Below, one piece after another: positions 51,746 to 62,439 of a stretch of 64,000 nt of DNA; the stretch's first letter is position 1, and each line of letters starts with the position of its first letter. Under the pieces are notes generated by a model that saw nothing but the letters and a program-made list of their open reading frames with translations, ran no database searches and was not told the DNA's origin. The position numbers were made by a program, and so were the translations under genes. Source of the DNA: Symsagittifera roscoffensis (taxonomy: Eukaryota; Xenacoelomorpha; Acoela; Convolutidae). The stretch is from contig NC_087064.1 of NCBI RefSeq assembly GCF_963678635.1, positions 60,024,338 through 60,088,337 on the forward strand, in the 5' to 3' direction.

Positions 51746-54368
51746 AGCGAACGAAGTCGGATTGGAAAAATTGCTGGAAATCTCCTGGAGGGCGGTCCTC
51801 CAGAGATACTTCGACGAGGCGATGCATGCACCTGCTACAGTGGCGGCATACCTGGCTCATCCTTGCGTGAGAACTGATCTGCAAGTACGGTTGGCTTGGT
51901 GCTTGATGAGCATCAAGAGAGCGGAGTATGAAGCCAGTAATGATTGGAAATCACGGGAACAGGAACTGGAGTTGATGGAAGCTCTGCGAGCGTTGATTTC
52001 GAAAGACGATTCTGCGATAGTATGGGCTAAGCGTAAGGATGCCCTTTGCTTTGTCAGGTTCGTGGTGGATCGTATCCCCACTCCTGTTTTGGGAGAATGC
52101 ATAAAGGTCATTCGGCAAAAGGGAGTTGATTGTGAAAGGAACTTCCTTAGGGCACTCCTGGAACTATATCAGGACATGCTATTGACTGTGCCAAGCAAGG
52201 AGTCGAATGATATGGAAAGCTATCGCAAGTTGGAAGAGGTGAGAAGATATTCCAACAAAGAATTGAAAGTGAGCCGGGAGTTGATTGAAGCGGTCAGAGG
52301 AAAAAAAGAGTTTGCAACACTAGGGAAACTGAAGTCATTCCAATATGTGTCTGGCATACCGGGGATGGCGTATAATCCCTTCGTGAATGAAGAAGCCAGG
52401 GAAGCGTACTTCGACTATGAGCAAGTCATAGTACTCAATTTCTGGGTTGAACGTATTAAAGAAACTGGAATGCTGATGGTGGAACAACCCGAGCTGGGAA
52501 TTATTTTGGAAGAACGAGTGGTCGAACCCTCGGTTCCCGAGCTAAGGGGGCAAGTGAGTTTTGATTGTGGTTCTTGGGACGGTCCCTTGAAAACCAGTCT
52601 AGTGACGATGTGGGAACTCATGAAGCCTTCTTGGTGCCCTCATCCTAATACCGGTTTAATCTGGGACATGACGGCGGATATCACGTTAGACCTAGATGAT
52701 GACGCGAGTTCACATGATCTGGCCATGATACATCATCTGCTGGCCATGAGATTGACGAAGCGGAAGAGCAACCCATCCACGGAGCTGTCCGAGGAAGGTC
52801 TATCGAGTAATTGGTTGAAGCAAGGCACATGCTTGGCTCAACACAGTGGGATGGAAGGACATGTTTGTAACCTGGGACACTACCTGGTTACGCTGAGCGA
52901 GCAGCATCGGCAACTGGCACGATTGTACGGAAAACTGAGCATGTCGGATAAAAGTGGTATGGAGTTGGTCGCGGACTGTCATGGGGTGACGGACGTAAAT
53001 TTGATCACAGCCTTGGGATTTTGCAGCATGACGAGTTCGATTGAATCGCTTGAGCGCCTAGAGCGTGCCCATGAGCTAGTGACGTCCCTCAGCGTGGAAG
53101 TATTCCCTGGAGCATTGCAAACGGAGCAGAAGATCGGAGGCTGGAGAGAAGCTCTGGAGAACGAGATGAATCTGAAAGATAGTGAGGCCTATCATAAACC
53201 GACTGGTTCAAAGTATCTGGTGGGTTCAAGCTCCGCACCATATTGCAGTAGTAGATATCCTACACACATGGTGGTGATGGATGCGAGGACACAGCAGGTG
53301 TTGATTGATCAACTTTTCTCTGTGCCAAAGTGCGTGAGGTTGGCCAGGATGTCGGAGAGGTCACATGATTTGTTGGCAAAGATCTTTCGGGCAGTCCCGA
53401 AGAGATCTGAAGGCGAGTTGCGAGACGTAGTGGGTGAAGAGTTTCTGAGATTAAACGAAGGCAATGTGAGTGAGTTCCAGAAACAGAAAGCGAGTGGAGC
53501 GTTACCCACTGAATTCCCCATCATAGAAGAGAAAGACGACTTACATAGAATTCTGATGGAGGTGGAACCGTTGCTGGGAGCCTCAGGGTATCGGACCCGA
53601 AGGAACATAGTGAGAACCCATGGGGAGTATCCTTGCCACTGCTTGGCGCAGACGTTGTGGTACCCCAAACGCGGGAATCTAATGCTAGTATGGGACGTGG
53701 AGGAGTTGTACTCTACAGGGTTGCCCGATCAGAATCAACAGGTGTCAATCGTGGTGGTTAGTGCCATGCTGGCAGTGAGATGGCTGGAGGCTAACGCGGA
53801 CACAAGTCAGCAGGAGACGGCCGTGCCGACTCCTGAGCAGCTGAGCAACGTGAAGATGAGTCGTGAATTGGATCTTTTCAGAACCACCTGCAATGTTCTG
53901 AGGATACCTAAAGCCATTGAAAGAATATGGTCAAGGCAAAGATTGATGCCTTGGTTCCGTGCAGTGATGACATCATGGATGTATGAACGCGCGAAGCGTC
54001 ACATGTCGAGGAACACGGAAGCCTATCAATCTTTCCAGCTAGATATAGGACCAGGAGCCTATAAGAGAGCATTCTTGACGCACAGAAACGCGGTCACCAC
54101 AGCGGTGAAGCGGGTAGCTGGAGCGCCTTGTGTTACTGAAGATGAGAAGAAAGAGGTCTTAAGAGCTGACCTAGAACGAAACGTGAGCCTATGTCTTCAC
54201 AACAGCTTTTGCAGGAACCGGGAGCAGAAGGTGAATGTGGACTTGCTACCTTGTTGCAAACCGAGGCTGTTGGAGCAGGAGAGTTGGGGCACGGCCCGCA
54301 ACTCCATAGACATGCTGGAGAAAGTGTTGGAAGACAGCGAAGATCAAGATGGAGAAGTGATGGAATGA
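51717..54368 (+). CDS. E2 ORF5: conserved C-terminal part of the second polyprotein
   Basis: Open from 51717, in the +1 frame relative to ORF4 and overlapping its last 29 nt (...CTC TGA). No ATG occurs near the start, again suggesting it continues ORF4. About 880 residues. The part from about 605 to 830 is shared with the E1 remnant: HRILMEVEPLLGASG, HCLAQT..YP, LVWDVEEL, WFRAVMTSWMY, RNVSLCLHNSFC. The retention of this part in a deleted E1 copy hints that it matters. No known domain was recognised; it is rich in Cys and His at the end, without a clear zinc-finger pattern. Confidence 0.72.
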   Translation: MEKNTARSSEANEVGLEKLLEISWRAVLQRYFDEAMHAPATVAAYLAHPCVRTDLQVRLAWCLMSIKRAEYEASNDWKSREQELELMEALRALISKDDSAIVWAKRKDALCFVRFVVDRIPTPVLGECIKVIRQKGVDCERNFLRALLELYQDMLLTVPSKESNDMESYRKLEEVRRYSNKELKVSRELIEAVRGKKEFATLGKLKSFQYVSGIPGMAYNPFVNEEAREAYFDYEQVIVLNFWVERIKETGMLMVEQPELGIILEERVVEPSVPELRGQVSFDCGSWDGPLKTSLVTMWELMKPSWCPHPNTGLIWDMTADITLDLDDDASSHDLAMIHHLLAMRLTKRKSNPSTELSEEGLSSNWLKQGTCLAQHSGMEGHVCNLGHYLVTLSEQHRQLARLYGKLSMSDKSGMELVADCHGVTDVNLITALGFCSMTSSIESLERLERAHELVTSLSVEVFPGALQTEQKIGGWREALENEMNLKDSEAYHKPTGSKYLVGSSSAPYCSSRYPTHMVVMDARTQQVLIDQLFSVPKCVRLARMSERSHDLLAKIFRAVPKRSEGELRDVVGEEFLRLNEGNVSEFQKQKASGALPTEFPIIEEKDDLHRILMEVEPLLGASGYRTRRNIVRTHGEYPCHCLAQTLWYPKRGNLMLVWDVEELYSTGLPDQNQQVSIVVVSAMLAVRWLEANADTSQQETAVPTPEQLSNVKMSRELDLFRTTCNVLRIPKAIERIWSRQRLMPWFRAVMTSWMYERAKRHMSRNTEAYQSFQLDIGPGAYKRAFLTHRNAVTTAVKRVAGAPCVTEDEKKEVLRADLERNVSLCLHNSFCRNREQKVNVDLLPCCKPRLLEQESWGTARNSIDMLEKVLEDSEDQDGEVME

Positions 54369-55102
54369 AGATGACCAAAGGAGAGAAGGGAAGGAGAAAA
54401 ACTTGATTGTCTTTGTGTGCTAAAACTTAAACCAATCAACCAAGTTTTGATTATTGAACTTGTGAAACTTTTTGTTTTGATCTAGTTTGGTTAAACCAAA
54501 CTTTGAAAATTGTTACAATTGTTAAAATTGTTGAAGTTCTTGATTTTAGTTATGGCTATTTATGTATGTATATGAGGAATCTAGGTGAGTATATTTACCT
54601 ATTTATTCACGACTGAAGTTTTAACCTGTGTAAGACACAAATTCACTGTGTGGCGACATGGTAAGTTTGAGTAAACTCGCTCGAGAAGGGTGGGTAACTC
54701 AATAACTTTTCTAGCCACAGAGTTTCTTAGTTTTAATATTGAAAGGACCGCATAAATGACTGATTATACTTGGTGAGTAGTGTTAAGTTAATTTTAACGG
54801 GTGCGTGGCCGTGCCACGTCCCACTTTTTAATCACAAGGAGCGAAAAGAAGTTTTATGGCAAGACGACGTAAGTAGTCAGAAAAGAAATTTTATCTAAGA
54901 CACTCCTCATGGTGCAAATTTTGTGAAAATGTTGAAAGGCAGTGAGATGTAGTACGATGCCATTTGTGAACACGCAGTGAGTTGAGGTGGGGTAGATAAA
55001 TTTCATTTTCTAATGCGATTTGTAAGATTGATTACAGAAAACTGGATAACTACTTGACGATAACCCGGTGTTATGCGATCAATAGGGACATTGATGGGGA
55101 CT
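54369..55102 (+). other. E2 3' non-coding stretch
   Basis: AT-rich, no gene. The section from about 54940 is recognisable, inverted and diverged, at 30930-31080. It includes short aaaattgttacaattgttaaaattgtt-type near-repeats at about 54505-54535. Confidence 0.6.
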
Positions 55103-55114
55103 GTCCGGGGAGTA
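55103..55114 (+). promoter_or_regulatory. E2 3' polypurine tract
   Basis: GTCCGGGGAGTA immediately before the LTR start TGTGCC, the same arrangement as in E1. Confidence 0.8.
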
Positions 55115-55995
55115 TGTGCCATTCTGCCAGATGGCACAGCACAACCTTCCGGCGACGTAAAAAAGAACGACTAAAGGCCTTATTGACGAAAAAGTATTGC
55201 GAAGGAGGGTCGGAATATTCTAGAATTTTTATTTTAAAATTTCGATTGGAAGAAGAATATTTCTCAGAAATACGAAAAACGGCCATTTTGACTGAAAAAG
55301 TGACGAAAATAAGAACAACGACAGATATTGTGAAAAACAGTCGTACCAGAGACGGAAAATACGAAGCCTCTTATCGTGGCAACAACGCACGATAAGACAC
55401 TTGTCAACAGATATTGGTGGAGAAGGAGGCTTCAGTGGGGGAAGAAATATACCACGGGACCCTCCTGGGGCACAAATTGGAAGAGATAAGAGCGTTATCT
55501 CAGGAATATTACGGGAGCGGAGGCTTGGTCCCCCAGAGACTTTTCTATGTGAAGGGACTGTATAAACTAACTTAATAGCTACTGGAATGTCATAGATCTC
55601 TTAATTAACACCGTTATTGTTTGATATTTCAGAAAATGAGTAGCTAGAAAAAGGAAAGGGTCAATCCATCTCCAATGGATTTAATATAAAACTGTCACAC
55701 AAAAACATGTTAAAATAGATTGTTCGAGCCGTGTTTTTAATGACAAGCACGTAGTCTGAGGATCCGAGACTCAGCTATGTGGTTGTGTTCGCATGTAAAC
55801 GAAAGCTGATCAAAAGTCGTTTGACTGATGGCCTAAAAATGGTAACTTTTTACTTTGCCCTAGACAGACCAGAAAATCAACTGGCAAGGTCGAGACGGTG
55901 AAAAGCGAGTAGAATTAAGGTAACTGACGCCTGCCAGTCATTAATAGGTATTTTTTCTACGCTCCGTCGCTGTGTAGTATTTGGGCGAATGTTAC
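55115..55995 (+). repeat. E2 3' LTR, 881 bp
   Basis: TGTGCCATTC to GAATGTTAC. Almost identical to the solo LTR 8671-10910 minus its LINE, and to the truncated 5' LTR at 31083-31536. It is followed by AATC and the same LINE endonuclease sequence that follows the solo LTR. Confidence 0.9.
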
Positions 55996-56390
55996 AATCA
56001 AATTCTAACACAACTGTACATGGAGGCATTATGATTCGTGTAAAGGCTTCTTTTAAATCAGAGCAAGTGATCTTTAGCACAAACGGCTCTGCAATTGGGT
56101 GCTACGTTATTGTAAAGAGTTGCATATTACTTCAAATTTGTTGTTATATCCCTCCTTCAAATATCAACTAAGATATCCAATAATCTCAATGTCTGCAGAA
56201 CTTTTTTTTACTAAGGAAGTATATCTATTGCAATGGCAATTTTGACAAAAAAAATCTTATGAAAAAACATCCTTTTCAATCATTTTGCTGGTTCGAGACA
56301 AAATGTCTTGTAGATGATTGGTTTAAAGGGCTGAACCATCTCATTAAGGATGCCATACTCAAACGCATAAGTCATCCAGCGTCCTTACCA
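55996..56390 (+). pseudogene. LINE endonuclease fragment and unassigned sequence
   Basis: 55996-56167 is the same endonuclease segment as 10911-11083 with about four differences. After the codons for PPSN the two copies diverge: here about 220 bp without a recognisable frame run up to the E3 LTR at 56391. Confidence 0.65.
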
Positions 56391-56662
56391 TGTGCCAGTC
56401 GGTCATATTTGGAAGTTTGACCGTAAGAAAACGTTTGGTTTTGATTTTTGGGTGAAATGCAATTTTTAAAAAATTCGAATTGAGCATGTCATGCTCAAGT
56501 TTCTCGCGACAACTGAAAATATCAGAAAAATAAGATCAGAAGAATTTTCTTAATTTGTCTCACAACCAATTTATCTAATTTATCTCACAACCAAATTAAA
56601 TTTCTAGCGATCAGTCGGTTCATTTTAATGTCTTATTTTTAATTTCGCTTTTAATCGCCAAC

Positions 56663-57635
56663 ATGTTTGACCTCGAAACTTTCCGAAATTTGAACGACGA
56701 ATTGAAATACGAGCTGTATAAAGACTTGGTCGAAAATGTTACTTATTTTAAACGAATTATCGAAAACTTAACTGTATCAACGAAAGAGGAAGAAAGAGGA
56801 AACAAATTTATTGATCTAGAAAATTTTAAAAACACGCGCAATTCGAAAATTACAGAAAACAATTTTGAAAATGAATGGAGCAAGATTGGAACTCGGAGCA
56901 GAAATCAGAACAAACGAAGCGAAAATAACCAAGAAAGCAAGAATAACCAAGAAATCAAAATACAAGCAACCAATATTCAAGAAGAAAAATTCGACCAGCA
57001 ACGAAAACATTTATTTTTACCACGAGAAGGAGAATATTCTGGCCTATTACTGGGAGACTCAATTGTTAACAGAATCAATGGGGAACAAATATCGGAAAAT
57101 GTGTTGGCGAGAGGATTTGGTGGGCACAGTTAAACATGTAACTACGCTAATTGGAATAAATGACTGCCTCTCAAGTGATTTCGACGCGAAGGAAGCCGTG
57201 AGTAGCTTAGAAAAACTAATTTATCTCATAAATCATAAATTCTCCCCAGAAACAATTTCACTATGTACTGTAACTCCCTTAGGCGCTTTTAGAGAAGATT
57301 TTAATCCAAATGTACAGAAGCTAAACAAGCAAATTCTTAATTTAGTACGGAATGTAAAATACTTGGGCGAAGTAAAATTGGATATTTTAGACATAAACAA
57401 AAATTTTAGTCAAAATACCGATGCGCTTAGCTCGGATGATTTGCATCCTTCTGATGGGGGTGTTGAAATTTTGGTGCAAAGTTTTAGAGATTCTTTTAGA
57501 AGTTCTGATATTAATGCAAACACATGTGAGATTACAACCCGCCCCAGAATGAAGCAAACCCAACAATCATCAAATTTAGATCCAAAAACGGCAGAAACGT
57601 TACAATTTTTCCAAAACGGTGCTAAATTTTTTTAG
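56663..57635 (+). pseudogene. CR1-like LINE ORF1, SGNH esterase type, frameshifted
   Basis: Starts at the ATG at 56663 with a charged, Asn/Lys-rich N-terminal part. SGNH blocks: LLLGDSIVNRI (about 57045, nucleophile Ser), GFGGHS (about 57115), then in another frame LIGIND (about 57150) and DDLHPSDGG (about 57435, catalytic Asp-His). The shift lies at about 57120-57135. CR1 ORF1 esterases are thought to help the RNP bind lipids or RNA; the role is not settled. Confidence 0.82.
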
Positions 57636-57701
57636 GAAATACTAGTTTCGCAATTTTTCTTGGTGCAAACTTTGGCAATTATATAGTTTATTTAACTTAT
57701 T

Positions 57702-60700
57702 ATGCTGAATATTAAATTCTGGTTGTTTTATGCAATTTTTCTAATTTCCAAGGCTCAGATGGAAACTAAAGAAAAAACTATTGTTTACTGGGGCTATCTA
57801 AGCTGCCAGCAAAAGATATTATCATCGAAATGTGGGATAAATGAGCGGAGAGCTACCACACTGACTCATCTTTTCCTTTTGGCGTTGTTACTGACCCAAA
57901 GTGGGGATGTTTAAAAAAACCCTGGTCCTATTGAAACCATTGAAACAGTCTACGGTATCTGCTCAAAAAATTGTGCAAATCTTAAATTTGTTCATTTGAA
58001 TTTTCAAAGTATTTTTAGAAAACGGATTCAATTGAAAAAATTTCTTGATGATATGGGCGAAAATACAATTATAGGAATTTCCGAAACGTGGCTTAAAAAA
58101 GAAGATAGTGACAATATATGGAATTTCCAACCTAGAACGCATGCGATGTTCAGATATGATAGGCAATCAGCGGTAAAAAAGAAAGGCGGTGGCGTTTTGT
58201 TATATATACCAGTCAAATTGGCTCCGAAATTGAGGCCTGATTTAAATTTATTTGATAAAGAAAAATATGAGTCAGTGTGGGTTGAGTGCAAATCTACATT
58301 TAACATTTCGAGTAAAGAAAAAATGTTAGTTAATTTGTGTTATAACCCAAGCAGATCAAACTTTATTGATTTTTTGGAAAAATTAACGCTTAACATAGAT
58401 AATGCATTTTCAGTTTCTAATAAAATTACGCTTCTGGGTGATTATAACATAAATTATCTGGATAGCAAAGAAAAAGAAAATTTAGATTCTATAATTATTC
58501 CATATGGATTGAAGGTATTTTGTCCAAACGATGAGACCAGAATTAGTTCCTCAACAACAACTCATATCGACTACATAATCAGTGACTATGAAACAAACGG
58601 CATTGAATTTTGTTTTGATACACCTTATAAAACCGACCATTTTGCTTCATTTATTTTGACGGATATAAAATGCGGCACAATTTTACCGAGGATAATTTCG
58701 ACTTTCAATAAGAAAAATTATCAGAAAAATGAATTTTGCAATTCACTCTCCGCTCTTCCTTGGTATCTCTTATATCAATGTACAGACGCACAAAACATGT
58801 TCTCGACGATGATTTATTTAATTTCTTGTGCTCTACAGCAACATGCTCCTATCGAAAAAAAGTTTGTTCGTAATTTTAAACCAAAAAACGTGTTGAAAAC
58901 GGAATGGTTCGATTCAGAATGTCAGCAATTGTTGACTAAGAAACAGAATTCACCCAGATCATATCGCAGTCAAAGCACAAGCAATAATTGGTCAAACTAC
59001 CAGTTTTTACGTAATCAAATGAGCCAATTGATTAGAAGTAAACAACTCGATCATTCGAAAAATTGTTTTTCACTTCTCAGCACTATCCAACAAAAATGGA
59101 ATTATATTAACCAAAATAGAGGTACTTGTTCTGGCAACAATCGAATTACAGTTCTACGAAATTCCTTCAGTGAAATGATAACCCAAGACAAAAAAATTGC
59201 CAATCATTTAAATTATATTTTTTCAATTTTAGGCGAATTTTTCGGCAATAAAAAGCCTCCGAATTACAACAAATCTGCCTCTGAATCTGCACCTTTTCAT
59301 TTTCAACACATTACAGTGAAGCAATGCTTTGATATATTTCAAAAAATCAATGTTAGAAAACCTCTCGGACCTTGTACCGTACCTGCTTGGGCAATCATTG
59401 ACGGTCAATCAGTTATAGTTCCACATTTAACTTTTGTCATAAATACTTGCTTAGATGAGAACATTTTCCCGATCGAACTGAAAAAAGCAAACGTAACCCC
59501 TTTGTTTAAAAAAAATGACCCAATGGATGCAAAAAATTATCGGCCAATATCAATAACTTGTGCTTTTTCTAAAACTTTTGAAAAAATTTTACATGCCCAA
59601 ATAACAGAACATGTTGACAAATTTCAAATAATGACACCATTTCAATTCGGATTTCGCAAAAACATTTCAACACAAGATGCTCTTGTTTATGGGACAGAAA
59701 GTATTCGATTCAAAAAAAATCGTACATGCAGCTTTATTAGATCTGTCCAAGGCTTTTGATTCTATTTCGCATGAAGTTTTAATTGAAAAAATGCTTTCTC
59801 TCGGTTTTTCAAATGCAGCAAATGATTTAATTGCTAGCTGCCTAAAAAAACGTATTCAAAGAGTAAACGTCAATGGAATTTTTTCAGACTGGATTGAAAT
59901 AAAACGAGGTGTCCCACAAGGAACGGTACTTGGTCCGTTGTTGTTCAATTTATATGTTAATGACATACAAGAGCGATTATATGAAGGTTGTACTTTAGTT
60001 CAATATGCTGACGACTGTATGGTTCTTTCCTCTTCTATAATTTCTGAGGATGCTTTGAATTGATTGCAAAAATCACTCAATCATCTAACGGAATTTTTTG
60101 CAGAGAACCAATTAAATCTGAATGCATCTAAATCGGACTTTATAACATTTTGTCAAAAAAATGAGAGCAAAAATGTGGATACTGATAAACTAGTAATTAG
60201 TGGGAATTATGTAGCCAAAAAATCAGAATGCAAATATTTAGGCATAATTTTTGATTCAAGTTTATCTTTTCATGCTCAAATCAAAAGAATTCTCCAAAAA
60301 ATGGCCCAAGGGATTAAATATATTGATACAATTGGACAACAACTGCCGACATTATCATTAGTTGCCTTGCTTCATTGTCTTGTTTTATCACATTTAGATT
60401 ATTCAGCAATTTTTTTTACAACAAATTAATGCTACTTTGATGCTATCTCTGGAGAAACAGTTGAACTGGGCGCTAAAAAGAACATATTTCAGATCGAAAT
60501 TTAAATCTTCTCCCCGTCTTCGCATTAGCAAATCGTTCATTGGAATCGAGAAAAGAATTGAGTTAAAGTGTATAACATACTTATACCAATATCTTACTAA
60601 CAAAAGAAGGCTTTTGAAAATACACTGAAACTACCGACTGCCAATTATAGGCTCAACGAAAGAACGAAACAAATTATTTTTGACAAAAATTGTTCGACTG

Positions 60701-60889
60701 CTTCTCTACAAAAATCATTTTTTTCATTTGACTTCTAAAAAATGGAATTCACTGCCCATAATTTTGCGCAATTTAGAAAAATCGAAAATAGAATTCAAGA
60801 AAAAATTGAAAGAATTTTACGTGAGTGAATTGAGAAACAACCCTATATGTACTAATACAAATACGTGGCGTGATTTCCGTTTTTGCTAA
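57702..60889 (+). pseudogene. CR1-like LINE ORF2: 2A-like peptide, endonuclease, RT
   Basis: Begins with a hydrophobic Leu-rich stretch and SGDV-stop-KNPGP (57900-57930): a 2A ribosome-skipping motif whose Glu codon has become TAA (57912-57914). The endonuclease follows (VHLNFQSI, ISETWL, GGGVLL, LLGDYNIN, DYIISD, DHFA), then RT (VTPLFKKND, YRPISI, FQFGFRKN, LLDLSKAFDS, RGVPQGTVLGP, catalytic YADD) and thumb. Breaks: 1-nt change in an A8 run near 59714-59721, TGA at 60061-60063, 1-nt change in a T8 run near 60411-60418, and a stop at 60626-60628. Confidence 0.85.
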
Positions 60890-61264
60890 TTCTATATGTT
60901 TTAAATCAGTTTAATTTTTCACACCTTGCTTGAAAGAGAAACTGTATATACTCTGTATATACGCTGTATAATTAAACTATCTGTAAAAGTGTTTGTAAAG
61001 TTTTATTACCAGCTTGTTCCTAATACTTAAACCTTTATTTTTTTATAGTATCCGAAACTTCATATACTTTAATCAACCAATTTCCGAACTGTAACCGATT
61101 TTGTTTTTTTTTGTTTTGTTTATTGCTTGTTTTCTGATGTTTTATTTTTGTTTGATGTAACCAATGAATTTATAACCAATTTTGTTATTTACACTTTGCT
61201 ACACTGATGCCTCGGCTCTTTATTGTATAGTAATTCAAGTGTTCTTTTTTCTTCTTCTTCTTCA
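60890..61264 (+). other. LINE 3' UTR and microsatellite tail
   Basis: T-rich, non-coding, ending in repeated TTC that marks the 3' end of the LINE before the E3 LTR resumes. Confidence 0.65.
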
Positions 61265-61925
61265 AGAGTCGAACTACAATCGCGGGAAAGTAGTCAAAAA
61301 TAGCAGTGGGAAATTGCTATTCGCAATTTCCGATACATAATTCGAACGAGAATAGAGCTGTCTTGTTCTTGGCAGGAGAAACAAAACAATCGCGAGTGAA
61401 AGGAGAGTAAAATTCAAGTGGACCAGAGTCAACCTTCGGTGGAAAGGTGGACAACCGAAGTTTCCCAATGGTCCAGAACCAAAACATATTTCTTGAGCAA
61501 AAACTAATTCATTACAATCTTCTCGAGTTAAACTTAATTACCCATCAATTCTAGAGTTGCTTTGTAGTTTAGTTACTCGATTCTAGAGGTCGTGTCGGTA
61601 TGTGAGTACCAAATTTAATTTTCTTGAGTGTGTTTTATATTGTTATGTTGAGTTAGGGAGGGTTTTAAGGTTGATCCATCTGAAATAGATCAAAGGTCCA
61701 CTGTCTAATAAAAAGTAACTATACATAAGGTTCCGACCCAGTTTTTAACGGCGTTCGCGTGTTTAAGGTATTTTGAGGCCTAAGTATGTTGAGGCCTTAA
61801 GTGGGGTATTTTGGTAGTGGCTTATAAGCTGTAACGCGGGTTTTAGTCTCAAGTCGCAAGTGAACCAAATTGGCTCCGACCGTTCGAGGTAGAAAAACAC
61901 AAGAGATAGTGTCCCTGACTCTTGA

Positions 61926-62360
61926 GGCTAACCGACTAAGGGGAGTCACTAGGGGAACAAAAAACGAGTAAAAGAGAAAAAGCGAAACAAAAAAAAAACC
62001 GAAAATGATTAGAAATAGGAACAAAAACAATAAAACATAAAAAGACAGTGAATTTGAATTCCAGATTAGGTGGATCAAATCTTTATATTTATTAAAATAG
62101 TATACCCATACTGTTTTCCAATTAGACCGATCGTCTCGATCAAATATGTAACGTTTTATAGGTGCCCAAGTGTAAAATTGAATAAGCGAATACCTACTGT
62201 TTTGAGGAAACGTTTTTACTTGAGCAGAGCTTGGAAACAGGTTCTTCGGTTTTCTCTCGAGAGGTTTAGCACCCTTCGCGCTTAGGGTAATTTTCGGGTT
62301 TCGACTTTCATCGGATTGAAACAGAGAAGGTAATTTTAGGGGACTAGAGCTCTAGAGTGG
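61926..62360 (+). other. E3 leader, part matching E1
   Basis: Matches E1 about 15990-16150 (cagtgaatttgaattccagatt, tagtatacccatactgtttt) and 16445-16575 (tgaggaaacgtttttacttgagc, tctctcgagaggtttagcaccc). The E1 block between, about 300 bp with paired direct repeats, is absent here. Confidence 0.7.
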
Positions 62361-62439
62361 GTACTGGGATAGTGGTTCAGGAATTCCAATACTCGACACA
62401 AGGTACAGGGAAGATCATCAATCAGACGAAGAAACACTT

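Larger units (their letters stand above)
31083..55995 (+). mobile_element. E2: giant Ty3/gypsy retrotransposon, about 24.9 kb as preserved
   Basis: 5' LTR remnant, long leader with an embedded host-type gene, gag, pol with macro domain, a second long coding block (ORF3-5), PPT and a complete 3' LTR. It is homologous to E1 throughout gag-pol. Breaks seen: frameshift at about 38648, small deletion at about 40410, TAG at 40818-40820, TGA at 42084-42086, and frame changes ORF3/4 and ORF4/5. Its size puts it with giant gypsy elements such as plant Ogre and planarian Burro. Whether the 5' LTR piece truly belongs to this copy is not certain because a host gene lies behind it. Confidence 0.88.
56551..61264 (+). 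mobile_element. CR1-like LINE with SGNH ORF1, nearly full length
   Basis: About 4.7 kb: 5' UTR, ORF1 with an esterase-type SGNH domain, ORF2 with 2A-like peptide, endonuclease and RT, 3' UTR and a (TTC)n tail at about 61248-61263. The SGNH ORF1 is characteristic of CR1/L2-group LINEs. Several stops and homopolymer frameshifts show it is inactive. Exact ends are approximate because no clean target-site duplication was found. Confidence 0.85.
56391..61925 (+). repeat. E3 5' LTR split by a LINE
   Basis: LTR parts at 56391 to about 56550 and about 61265-61925. It keeps TTCTWGAG motifs (61549, 61581, 61621) and an AATAAA at about 61706; the hairpin has one broken pair (ATAGATC). Confidence 0.75.

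Noticed and set aside
51730-51750. Programmed +1 shift at CTC TGA between ORF4 and ORF5
   Set aside because: Possible, but with no second copy to compare and other decay in E2, a 1-nt deletion is the simpler reading.
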